Positions 1 through 9,977 of a DNA stretch of 64,000 bases are shown here, in pieces. Every line of letters starts with the position of its first letter. The first letter of the stretch is position 1. Source of the DNA: Melieria omissa (taxonomy: Eukaryota; Arthropoda; Insecta; Diptera; Ulidiidae); assembly GCA_963971225.1 (NCBI GenBank), contig OZ020269.1, forward strand, positions 83,304,450 to 83,368,449. Direction: 5' to 3'. The notes under the pieces are model-generated. The model did no database searches and had not been told where the DNA came from. It saw only the letters and a program-made list of their open reading frames with translations. The translations under genes and the position numbers were made by a program.

Positions 1-37
1 TGAAAATAGGTGGAAATTTTTCGTATTGACAGAAGGG
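1..37 (+). mobile_element. Right terminus of a piggyBac-like element, cut by window edge
   Basis: The first 37 bases followed by TTAA at 38-41 match the right end of the longer TTAA element ending at 58889: both read TTCGTATTGACAGA, then GGGTTAA. The body lies outside the window. The CCC...GGG ends next to TTAA are characteristic of the piggyBac superfamily; that assignment is by family knowledge, since no coding sequence is visible here. Confidence 0.55.
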
Positions 38-57
38 TTAAACAAAATAATAGATTT

Positions 58-910
58 GGTTATTTATAACCGGAACTTTTTGGTTTTCGAGTTTTTTTGG
101 GTTATTTTGAACTAATATAAAATAACTCAAATACTGGTAGTTTTTGATAAAAATTGTTTTAAAAAAAGCAACAACTTCGTTTAGGTTATTGCTAACCTGA
201 ATTACTTTTTTTGTTTTCAATTACTGTTTTTAACTATTATTAAAAATAAGCTTAAATTAAGTAATTTCCTGCATATATGAAGATTAGAATAGAGTTCGTT
301 GCAGTTATTGCTAACCGGAACTTCCATTTCGGGCTTTTACAGGTTATCTTTGACTATTATTAAAACCTTTCTTCAATTTGGGTAATTTTCTGCATATAAA
401 ATGTGCAAAATACAGTAAAATAGAATGAAGAAAGTTTTGGAACATTCTGGAACATGAAAATCAGACTTTACTTAGCTATTGGTCAAAGTTTACTACAACT
501 TTGATTGTTTCTGAATAAATTATGTTGTAGTTATATAAATTATAGATTTTATTGTAATTAGTTTGTTTCCGTTCCTGTTAACTAAAACCCCAATTGCGAA
601 CGTGCATCCATAGTTGTAACTATGATTAAAAATTAGCTTCGATTCGTTCGTTCGTGCCGGTTATTGCTGACCAAAAATTTAGGTTTCGGTTGCAATAGCA
701 ATTAGCAATTTTTTTTTTTTTTTTTAATTGTTTTGCGGTCCGTTTCGGTTATTACTGACTGAAACCTTTGATTTGGGCTTTCAAAGGTTAATCCAAAATT
801 TGGTTTTAATTTAAAAATAATGCTATACCAATTGAAATATAAAAAAGAAAAAATGAATTTGTTTTCGTTATTACTAACTTAAGTTGAAGTCTAATTTATT
901 GAATCAATTA
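58..910. repeat. Degenerate tandem array, about 119-bp units, with GGTTATTGCTAACC core
   Basis: Variants of GGTTATTGCTAACC, itself an inverted repeat of GGTTA/TAACC, recur at 58, 184, 303, 659, 747 and 866. The spacings are 126, 119, 356 (about three units), 88 and 119 bp. The text between the cores is also related; for example AACTATTATTAAAA and TTTTCTGCATATA follow the cores at 184 and 303. The array is strongly diverged and could extend to about 1150, where another ATTATTGCT-like core is seen. No protein coding is expected. Confidence 0.55.
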
Positions 911-2723
911 ATCAATTATTCATTCATTCAAATCATTCAAATTCAAATAAATTTTATTTTAATCATAATTTCATCAACAATTTTTTATTTCAAATAAATT
1001 TATATTTCAGTTTTAAATTAATTTTTATTTCAAGCATCATTTCATCTACCATTCAAACACTATTTAAATCCATTTTTAATTTCTCTAAAATATTTGTCTT
1101 GACTAATGTCCAAATAAAGTGTTCAAAACTTCATAGTTCAATTCAGTTATTGCTCAAACAACTTAAATTTAGTTCTTCAACAAGTCAGAGCCAACTTTTC
1201 TTTGCTAAAACAATGAGAACCCTTTTTTTCAATTTAAAAAAGTCTTCGCTGCTTTAAAAAATGTCAAATTCTTCAACAACCAACAAGAAAAGGAATTCTA
1301 AAAAGTATCGCCACAAAAGGATAACAAAATGTTGGTAAATTTCAGCCACATTTCACCGGTGAAGCGCAACAGAAAATAGGGTTGTATGTAATTTATGCGA
1401 CGCTCACGCGAAACTGACACTTGTCGGTGCCACTGGACTACTGCCTGGTTGGTCGCGTCTATCAAAAATGCGCCTCCACGAAATGAACCCAACACAGTAT
1501 GAAAAGATAACAACGAGTGAAGGAAAGTGTAAATTAACCGGCGGCTCAGAAATATTTCCATCAGGTGTTGGAACAAAAAGCAACAACAACCATTAGAAGG
1601 GCGCACAAAGGAGAGCAAATTCCTGTGACAATAAAAGCAAGAAAGGTCAAACACGAGTCCTGGTAGACAGCAGGTGCAGTTTATCAAACATTTAGGATCT
1701 GCTTACTCTTTCGTGTTTCATTTTAATTTGGTTTTTTTTGAGGTTAGGGTCAAGCATATTCGTTCTTTAATTGGTTAATTGGGTGTCTATTTGGGGTCAC
1801 ATTTGCGCAGGTTCGTTTTGTTCTTGGCTGCATCACAAATGCGATTAAATATAGTTTTTAATACCACAAACGAGTTGAATTTATTTGAGGTTATGTTCAC
1901 TCATTTAAATAGAAAATCCATTGATTTCGCTGCTAATGACAACACGTGTGTCAGTGCGCCTCTAACTACCTCAAAATAATCAAACATAATTGCCGGTCCT
2001 TTAGAAATAACAGCAGCCGTTCGCATATCCTTTGCTTGCTTTAGTGCTCACCAGTTCGAGAATACGGAAAGTGAATGGCATGAAAGAAAGATTGCAGTTT
2101 TGTCAGCGCAGCGGCAGCTCTAATTACAGAGTTGCCTAGCGGCGGCAATTAGTGCTGTTCAATAGCGACGAGCGGATCTTTCTTTCATTTTGCGTAGAAC
2201 GCCCACATCAATTTTTGTGTAATTTTGCTCTCAGAATTTTTACTTTCTTCAGGAAAAACGATTTTCTTGACTATGAACACTGTGTGTGTGTGTACAATCG
2301 AGTAAATAACGAAATAAATAAAAACATTGGGGGAAAATTTCGCTTTTCTTCTGAATTTCTGCACAGGCAGCCGATGTGCAGCCCTCGCGCGCTCCTGTGA
2401 CAGCATCAGCTGCTCGTGTGTCCTGTGGCAACACCTCCACTGCACGCAAATGCATTCTTCACTTTCTCAACGCATGTCGACCAACGGCTGCCAAACAGGA
2501 ACATGCAATAACAATAACAACAACAATAGCAATAAAATTCGGCACGCGTTTCTTTTGATGCCAACAAGAAAATTTCTAATTGCTTTCGCATTGCCCAAAC
2601 TGGATCAAAGAAAAAAAAGAAATAAGTTAAATATAATAATAGAAAATTTATTAAAATAAAGAATATAAAATAAAGTTAAATAGAATAAAATAAAAAAAAC
2701 AACTAAAATAAAAAAAATCACAT
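911..2723. other. Unique-looking noncoding DNA
   Basis: Short overlapping frames at 1298-1687 and 2152-2659 have no recognisable domain and overlap on both strands, so I treat them as chance. A short (TG)n tract lies at about 2281-2292 and CAA-rich runs near 2505-2530. The octamer TATCCTTT/AAAGGATA occurs at 1316 and 2026. Nothing else is supported. Confidence 0.6.
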
Positions 2724-2857
2724 ATAAAATAAAATAAAATAAAATAAAATAAAATAAAATAAAATAAAGTAAAATAAAATAAAGTAAAATAAAATAAAAT
2801 AAAATAAAATACAATAAAATAAAATAAAATAAAATAAAATAAAATAAAATAAAATAA
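2724..2857. repeat. (TAAAA)n pentanucleotide microsatellite
   Basis: A nearly uninterrupted run of TAAAA units, with a few single-base changes (for example TAAAG), inside a wider A-rich stretch from about 2640. The long minus-strand frames rich in FYFIL through here are only the translation of this repeat. Confidence 0.95.
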
Positions 2858-5800
2858 CACAAATAAATAACATTTTTGAACTAATATCTTGGTTTTAATT
2901 TTTATAATTTTTATTATTATAATTTTTATTTTTATAATTTTTAATTTGAAATTTGAGCCATTCACGCCACAATTTTTCGATATTTCACATCTTAAAGCTC
3001 CAAAAGACACTTTTTATGTAATGTCTTTTTCACTTTTTCGTTTTCCAGCATTTTAGTTCTTACATTTCGTGGCTTTAATTTCTTCACAAGTTTGTCTTTT
3101 CACGCATCCAGTGCAACCAGGCAACGCTGCCTCCCAGCCACGCTGCGTCACATCGGTGTGACCATTGCGCCATATTGGCCTGGCAACGGGTTTTATATTT
3201 GATTTATATTTTTTTATATTTGATTTGTATTTGTATTTGCGCGGCGTCCTGCATTGGTTACTCGTTTTTCCTCTTTTTGTTATATCCGTTATTTGTTGCT
3301 GCTTTTCTTTTAACTATGCTTTGCGAACTCATCGGTTTCAATCTCAGACATTTCCATTTTCACTGACAGCACTCACGAGTTGGAAGTTTTGTGTGGTTAA
3401 AATTTTCTTCAAAAAGTTTATGCTCTCTTTTTGTTGGATGCTATTCTGCGTCTGTAGGCCCAGGTATACACTGAAAAAAAAAGTGAAGTATACATAGGTA
3501 AAGTTTTGAGATTTTAAAGTATATTTTAACTCTTTCAAAAGAAGGTCTTAGAAATACTTAAAAAATTTTAAAATTTTTCGCACAAAGAATGCTAACTTAA
3601 GTTTGACCAATTCTTATGAGACTGTCTGTTTTGGCAAGACAAAATTAAATTAAGACATATTTTTTTCTAAGTAAAATTATAGCTTTGGAATGCGGACGAA
3701 ATTTATTCTTAGTTCTCAGTGTTTTGTTGGCTGAAACTTCATAAAGAGTAAATTTGTACATTTATAATTTCTAAAAAAAAACAACAATAACAACAACAAC
3801 TGCTCAGCAGCCTGATGAACAAAAGCGGCCAACATAATAAAACGAAAGCTATGAAATGGATCAAAATATAAAAAAACCCAAACGGAGTGTAGGCGTCACA
3901 ATTCGGTTGCAGGCACCAAACATCCGATCCGAGTGATAGCCCAGCGCGCCTATGGAAACTTTTCAATTTTCTAACTCAGCGGACATCGATAGCCAAACAA
4001 CCAGGCAAACAAACAAGACACAAATACACACAAACACACACACACAACCAATCCGTGAGCCACCAAGAAACCAGCTGCGCCGACAGTGAACTCAACTAGC
4101 CAACGCTTTTGAGTGCCTTGACAGGGCGTCAAGCAGGGAGATGCAAGGTAGCATAACCACAGATGCTGGAGAGGGGGGGACGCTTAAAAGCGTGCAACAT
4201 GAAAGCGCGTTGTCCAGCCGACGTTGTCTCCCCAACCGGCAACCAGGCAACTATGAAAATAGGGCGCTGCCAGGACGTGTGTTGTTGTCACAAGCAGTTG
4301 GCTTACTGGCTGTCCGTCGCAACAACGCCGACCATAACCAAGCGAAGATTAGCAAAAATTAAAGTAAAATCAAAAGTTTCGGCAGTCGGCCAGAGCTGGT
4401 CAAATGTTAGCTTAGAATTTCGTTTATTTGTTTTTCATTTTTTCGGCAAGCAAGCTAAGTAAAAGTCGAAGAAGGGAACCTTCCTGTAGAGTTGGAAACA
4501 TGCTCGAGTGGCAGCGAGAGAAGGGGAGGAGGGACCAAGTTGGCTGCGCACAGCAGTTGGCCGCTTACTAAAGCTGCTGCTAACCCATCAGAGAGTTGAC
4601 TTTAAAAATGGTCTTTGCGCGCCTTGAAGTATGCAGCCTGGCTGGCGGCACGAACAATGACAACAAAAATGCCAACGCTGACAATGATGACGACGATGAC
4701 TGCGATGATGTGCTGCGCGATTTGTTGCCTTGTAATTTTTTAGCTCACTTTTTCTGGATTCGTTGTTTCTTTGTTTGTTTGTTGACTGAAAGGATCGCCT
4801 GGCTATCTGGCAAAAATTTTACAAAATCACTTAACCGTTTATTATGGACAGTAGACAGTAGCAACAACAACTATAATAATAAATTGATTTTTCGATTTGT
4901 GCGTGTCGGCCTTTTCAGCCAGGTTAATCGCAACAGAAGACGGCAGCAAAAAGCGCCAAATAAGTTTCAATTTTTCAATTTTTCTACTTTTCATTTGCGT
5001 TAAGCAGCAACGCGCCGCCCCTTTCGTCTGTGTTCAACGTGATGTGAATGCGTTTTCGCCTTAAGCCGCACCGTATCGTACAAGGATATGCGCCTTGCGT
5101 GGCTGAACGTTTTTCATTTTCAATTTCCTAGTCATTGTGTAAACAGTTAAGCGAAACATATTGACTAGATGTGAGGCAGAGAAGTGGAAAGAATGGCTAA
5201 AAGCAGACTGGAGAATGGGCAGCAAAGGGAGCGAGACAAGTCAGGTACTGCCAAAAATTTAAAAAATTGTCAGAATAGTCAGAGTCCTTGAAAGGAGCCG
5301 GGCTTAGGTGTGTCTTTTAACGGTCCATTAAGACAGGAATCCAAGAATCAAGACAATTCTATTAGTTTTACTGAAATCAACAGACCAAAGCTCTCCTAAG
5401 AATTCTCAAGGATTGCACGACTACTCAAAGTATATTCGTTATATATTTGCCTAAGTCAGTTCAGGTGATAGCGGAAGAAGATCGAGGAGGCCTGAGACTT
5501 CTAAGAGCCCAACTTTATCATTTAATGTAATTTTTTTCAATAATTTATTTAATGAGGGTTTTAAGAGAAATGGTCCTTGCATTTGGGCCCTGTACCTGGG
5601 CTCGATTTTTCAGACCTAACTGATAACAATGTACAAAAACCAGCTTAACACTTAATAAAATAAACGCATCGGCGAAACTGCAGATCGAATATAATAGAAC
5701 CGCCTAATCAGTTTTTTTTCTACAACTACCACTTCCTCACAAGAAACTTTTTAACACAAAAAGGACAATTTTGCAAGTACTTTTATGCACATAAATTAAT

Positions 5801-5945
5801 TAATTTTTATTTAGTTTGCTCTATAATCTATTTCCACTTACACATCCGCATACAATTACCGAAAATTGGCAAATTATCAACTCTGTGTTTCTGTCAATTG
5901 TCAAAATCTGTCTGTAACTGAAAGCGACATGTTTCGATTAGCAGT
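2858..5945. other. Noncoding DNA, no gene recognised
   Basis: Contains AT-rich stretches, CA-rich runs near 4025-4050 and CAA runs near 3780-3800. A possible short MITE at about 3467-3722 begins ACACTGAAAA and ends TTCTCAGTGT, but I could not find a target duplication for it. Frames at 3165-3497 and 4596-5003 have no recognisable domain. Confidence 0.55.
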
Positions 5946-5949
5946 TAAC

Positions 5950-6258
5950 CCTTTGCGTGCACAAAATTAGCCAATGATTTCGAATTGGTCCCCCACTCTA
6001 ATCAAATGTTACTATAGAAACAACAATGAAGATGAAAATTGAGTTGCCAAAGGGTTGTCTACTCGTATGATGACATTAGTGGTCTTCTGACAGCTAAAAC
6101 AACCCTAACCCTTTTTTCACCGCCGTTGTGTTTTTCATCGCGTTTGCGCACTGAAACTGAAGGGTTGACTGAAAGTCAACGTTGTAAAGTGCCGCAAATT
6201 GTTGCAAAAGGGTTGTCGGTGTCTGTCAAATGATGCAGGCGTTGTTCGCAGCAAAGGG
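5950..6258. mobile_element. Candidate 309-bp TTAA-flanked MITE
   Basis: TTAA at 5946-5949 is followed by CCCTTTGCGTGC, and the right side reads GCAGCAAAGGG then TTAA at 6259-6262. The inverted ends share CCCTTTGC and then match loosely. The motif AAAGGGTTG recurs internally at about 6050, 6160 and 6206. TTAA target and CCC ends fit a non-autonomous piggyBac-type element, but the terminal repeat is short and no second copy confirms the boundaries. Confidence 0.4.
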
Positions 6259-6262
6259 TTAA

Positions 6263-8149
6263 TGGGATTTTGTTTTTGCTTTAACCATTATTGTTGCGGC
6301 TAATTGGCGGTAATTGCGGATAATTGTTGGAAAATCATCAGTTAGGACTAATACTAATGCGTTTAGCTGTCATTGTGATAGCTAATTTGTGCTGTTGACA
6401 ATCATTACGCTTAAATGTTAAAGTATTTTGAGGGAAATTGTGGTGGGTATCCGAAAATTTTGCTTTTTTATGTTGATAGATGTGACCGTCGGTTGCTCAT
6501 TGTTTAATATGTCCAGAGACTGGAGCCCAGATCTTTGATAGACCGAGCAGCTGTTAAAGGTTTGCAATAAGTAATGAAATCAAAAAAATTACAACAAGTT
6601 TTTCTAAGTTCTACGAAGTTTGGTCGGTTGATTAGTTTCAGTGGCAATGTTCCGGCATCCAACTAACACTTTGGCGACTTTCTGATACCACTTTTCCCGG
6701 TAGATATTGTATAGTACCAAAGAATATACAATATAAAGAATACGCATCTTCACAAATTTGTCAAGCGTGTTTCTGACGCGGGCGGGAAGAGATGAGCGGA
6801 GGCATATGTTGCGGGAAATTTGCTCGCGCTCAACAGTTTGCAATCTTGTTCGTCGAAGCGCAAGCGAAGAGTAAACAACGAACCAAAGCATCGTCATCGT
6901 CGTTTCAACGAAGATGATTCGGGATTCGCTAATGTTTTTGGTGTTGTCGTTTATTGTGTGTATGCTTTTTTGTGTTGTGATTGCAATGCTTTGATTAATT
7001 TAAAAATTTGGTGGTTGATCCCAATTTAAAATGTTTGCAAATATTTTTACGTGGCGAGTTCAAAGTAAAATTATTTGTTTATATTTTCACATGCTTGATT
7101 ACAATTTTGAGAATATGGGAAAACTACGAAAAAAAATGAACTGATAGGCATATTGACTTCAAAATTCGTGAAACACTTGAAATTAAAAATAATTAGATGC
7201 GTGTTTTAATTTTTTTTTTTTAATCGAAATCTAACGGAGGGTTAGAAGATAGTATGGAAAAACATAATTTAATAGGTCTATTGACTTTCAATAGGGCGAA
7301 AGCACTACTAAAGCACTAAATAAAGAAATAATAAGACAAGTATTTTGTCATAAGAAAATGGTATTACGGCATGCCTACGTTTAAAAATAGTTTAAATGTT
7401 CTACACCTGAATGATTCCATGGCGAATGATGTGATCATAAATTTACAATATTAGATTTTCTTATTTTAGTTCTTTTAAACAAGCATTATATGTGGGCCGT
7501 AAGAAAAGTTCCAAAGAACGAGACGGAAAATTATTACGGCTAATAAAAACGTTTTCTTTTCTTTCCAATTCCATTTTTATTTAATTGTCTTTGTTGATTA
7601 CTTATTATTTTTTAATTGCCTGTAGCGATCATATAGGTCGCCATGCCAGCCATATTATATTTTCTTTTCTATGATTTTTCGCACACTACAGTCAGCAGTG
7701 AGTTCAGGAGCAATATGCGACGCCGTGCAGGCTTATAGAAGAAGAACAAAAGCCAGCCAGAAAATAGAAATCGTTTTACAATTTCAGCTTTTCGCCAGCG
7801 CAACAACAAGAACAACAGCACATCGTCTTCCTCCTCGTCTCACAATTGAGCGAGAATGAACGAGTGAGCGCAGACGCGGCATTCGTGTTTCTATGATTTG
7901 CGCTCAGAGCATTGTGCTGTCGTTTCAAGTGTTTCCTCTTGTTGTCTACCCCCCCGCATCTAGAAGACGGGTGGCGATATCAGCACCCGCATTCAAATTT
8001 TTGCTTGTATGAGATGCACACTCTTTATGTTACATACTTTTTGATAGTACACTTACTTGTTAATTTCTAGACTATGTGGCCTCTATATACAGTCCAAAAG
8101 GTTAGTGAAGGCGAGTTCACGGTGCACTTCGTTATCCCTTTGGCATTTT
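6263..8149. other. Noncoding DNA between MITE candidate and LINE fragments
   Basis: No gene recognised apart from the dispersed repeat at 7125-7315 listed separately. CAA-rich coding-like frames near 7671-7859 have no domain. The region from 7500 to 7650 is AT-rich. Confidence 0.55.
7125..7315 (+). repeat. Dispersed repeat D, copy 1 (TTGACTTCAAA...GAAA family)
   Basis: Reads CATATTGACTTCAAAATTCGTGAAA, a stretch with AATCGAAATCTAACGG, GTATGGAAAAACATAATTTAATAGG, then TCTATTGACTTTCAA. This is the reverse complement of the units in the tandem array at 26740-27520, and it also resembles 52630-52745. It holds slightly more than one unit, as two TTGACTT motifs about 120 bp apart show. Confidence 0.6.
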
Positions 8150-8345
8150 CATGTATTGATTTGTCCAACGGTTTCCATCTCCTTCACGATAAAGCCGAAC
8201 AGACGCAGAGAATGTGGTGGACGGTTTCTCTCCCACCTGAGTTCTCGCAGTTATCTCGGTAGCTGGTATTGAAGGGTACACACATTTTAGCTGCGTGCTA
8301 TCCAATGGGCCAATGTCCTGTGATGACTTCGGTCAGTGTTGACAC
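8150..8345 (-). pseudogene. LINE 3' end fragment (RNase H-bearing non-LTR retrotransposon)
   Basis: On the minus strand one frame reads VSTLTEVITGHWPIG, a stop, then HAAKM...ETVHHILCVCSAL, another stop, and RRWKPLD. The TGH.PIG motif followed by a HxxxC.C zinc-knuckle-like element is characteristic of the C-terminus of LINEs that carry an RNase H domain (I, R1 and LOA-like groups). Two in-frame stops make it dead. It is only a 3' fragment; the upstream ORF2 domains are absent. The neighbouring SINE at 8390 and another LINE end at 8616 in the opposite orientation show that this is a cluster of old insertions. Confidence 0.7.
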
Positions 8346-8375
8346 ACCCCTGCGGTCCTTAAGTTTTTCTTATGG

Positions 8376-8590
8376 TATGTAGACTAACAAACAAAGCAAA
8401 CCTCTGAGAGTAAAAATTGCCTATGAAAAAGCTCCCAACCTGCCGTTCGGAACCGGCATAAAACTGTAGGTCCCTTCCACCCGCGTACAAAATTCACACG
8501 CACAACACGGGTGGTTGCGGGAAGCTAGGCCTTAGTCTCGCGTAAGCGGGCTGTCGTGCCAATCAATTATTATTATTATGTAGACTAACA
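8376..8590 (+). mobile_element. SINE family B, 5'-truncated copy with 14-bp target duplication
   Basis: The body at 8390-8576 is flanked by perfect direct repeats of TATGTAGACTAACA at 8376-8389 and 8577-8590. It starts within the body (CCTCTGAGAGTAAAAATTGCC), so the tRNA-like head is missing. It then has the central domain GCCGTTCGGAACCGGC near 8441 and ends with GGGCTGTCGTGCC and an (ATT)n tail. The rest matches the full copies at 18254 and 56446 closely. Head loss together with an intact duplication fits target-primed reverse transcription that stopped early. Confidence 0.88.
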
Positions 8591-8615
8591 TATTTTATGT
8601 AGACCAACATGATCT

Positions 8616-8753
8616 GCTGTTGAAGTCATCACTGGACACTGCGCCATTGGATTTATACTGTCTGAAAAAGAAGTAAAAATGATTCAACACTTCCTGTGCC
8701 ACTGCCCGGCTCTGCAGTAACGACGACTCCGTACCCTGGAGGTACTCTTCCCT
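8616..8753 (+). pseudogene. LINE 3' end fragment, C-terminal zinc-knuckle region
   Basis: The plus frame reads AVEVITGHCAIGFI...QHFLCHCPAL, a stop, then RRLRTLEVL. This is the same C-terminal module as the minus-strand fragment at 8150-8345, so two LINE ends face in opposite directions on either side of SINE B. A CTTAACCTAACCTAAC stretch follows at about 8755-8775. The upstream RNase H and reverse transcriptase domains are missing. Family assignment below RNase H-bearing LINE is not possible here. Confidence 0.7.
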
Positions 8754-8981
8754 ACTTAACCTAACCTAACCCTAACACGATCTGCTGATGTAGCAGGATT
8801 ATATCTTCTACTACTTAGTGTTGGTTTTAGGAAAGAAGTCCCTGGAGACTTCGCTCTTGGTAGAGACCAGTGAGGCGTGGACCTTCGAGCCTCCCGTTTC
8901 GTTCCCATCTATATTATTGTGCCCTAATGCTCATATCAGGGTAACTCTGAGCCGATGTCTGTGGGGACTTCCTTGCATTCC

Positions 8982-9335
8982 GGCCTCGATAGTCCAGTTG
9001 TTAGCGCGCTGGCTTCTCATGCCGAGGCCCTAGGTTCGAATCCTAGTTCGGGCTAGACTCATCTACTTTTATCGCTATCCCCATGAAGCAGATGAGAATT
9101 ATAAGAATCACTGCCAACCCACGTTCGGGTTCGGCATTAAATTGAAGGTCTCCTCCACCCCCCTTTCCATCATCTGTTTCAAAAGTGTGTTGTAACTCAT
9201 GCCCAAAAAAAATGGATTAAATATGAGGTATTACTCTGCTCTGCTCCGCTATCCTCATGGGCATAGAACAATGGTCCAAAAAACCGAGTGCTATGGAAGC
9301 CTTGTAGCCTTTCTACACAGCCTCACATCACATCA
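8982..9335 (+). mobile_element. SINE family A, diverged copy
   Basis: The head reads GGCCTCGATAGTCCAGTTG (A box) and GGTTCGAATCC (B box) like a tRNA promoter, with CTTCTCATGCC at the anticodon-arm position. The body has CTATCGCTATCC, GAGAATTATAAGAATC, then the central domain CGTTCGGGTTCGGC near 9125 and GGTCTCCTCCACCC. This order matches the copies at 27541 and 55028 (both minus strand). It is clearly older than those. The right boundary is uncertain, and no target duplication was identified. Confidence 0.75.
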
Positions 9336-9389
9336 TATTAGCTCTGCATTCCCGCACTAGTTTTGACGATACAATCTAAGTACGAAGGT

Positions 9390-9644
9390 TGTCTTTGGAA
9401 TAGGTAGGTGACAGCAGCTGCGAGTTCTTTGGACTCGCTTCCTCGAATTTTTCTTCCCTACTGGGTACGGAAAGGAATCGTAAGGTCCAACCGACATCTT
9501 CAAGATAGGACTTGATGCAGTCTCGAAGAGAGGACAAATCTGTCGAGCCACTCTGCAGTTGGACAGATTTCGCCGTCTATTATCTTCTACCGCCAGGAAG
9601 TAATCTTGCATCTGTCTTAGCTTTGCACTTAAAGTTTGCGCCAC
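9390..9644 (-). pseudogene. Possible LINE RNase H-to-C-terminus linker remnant
   Basis: The minus-strand frame includes RRRNLSNCRVARQICP and LFETASSPILKMS, which resembles the segment between RNase H and the TGH.PIG module in RNase H-bearing LINEs (a .CRVARQ.WP-type motif). The similarity is short and then lost, so this is a weak call. It would fit the other LINE debris between 8.1 and 9.7 kb. Confidence 0.35.
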
Positions 9645-9818
9645 TCACTCAGGTCCTGGGTCCACAGTAGACCCCACCCTGGTTCTCAGCAGTCGACTCA
9701 TTCCCGTGAATGCCCACGTGAACGAGTATCTGGGAGAATTTTGAATAGTACTCACCAAAATTGCAGACATTTTGGAAGCGCGGATGTTGGTTTGGTAATG
9801 TTTTAAGGGGGTCCTCTA

Positions 9819-9845
9819 ACACTTCGTTCAATAATGTGTGTGACT
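9819..9845 (+). repeat. Left mariner terminal inverted repeat
   Basis: Starts ACACTTCGTTCAATAATG directly after TA and is repeated in inverse orientation at 11065-11091. This is the presumed transposase binding and cleavage site. Confidence 0.92.
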
Positions 9846-9977
9846 GACACATAGATGGCGGCACTAATACTAAATCAATATTTTTTTCGAAATTGTGAAC
9901 CTTTTTAGGCTTACTGTCAAAATTATATGTCAAGTTACAGTGCTTTAAGTGACACTACTTTTGAGTTTTCAAAAAAA

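Noticed and set aside
2605..3010. Long minus-strand frames rich in FYFIL repeats (also at 24984-25323)
   Set aside because: They are translations of (TAAAA)n microsatellites, not membrane proteins.
3467..3722. Short MITE with ACACTGA ends
   Set aside because: The inverted match is only about 10 bp and the flanks (CCAGGTAT, TTTGTTGG) do not form a target duplication.
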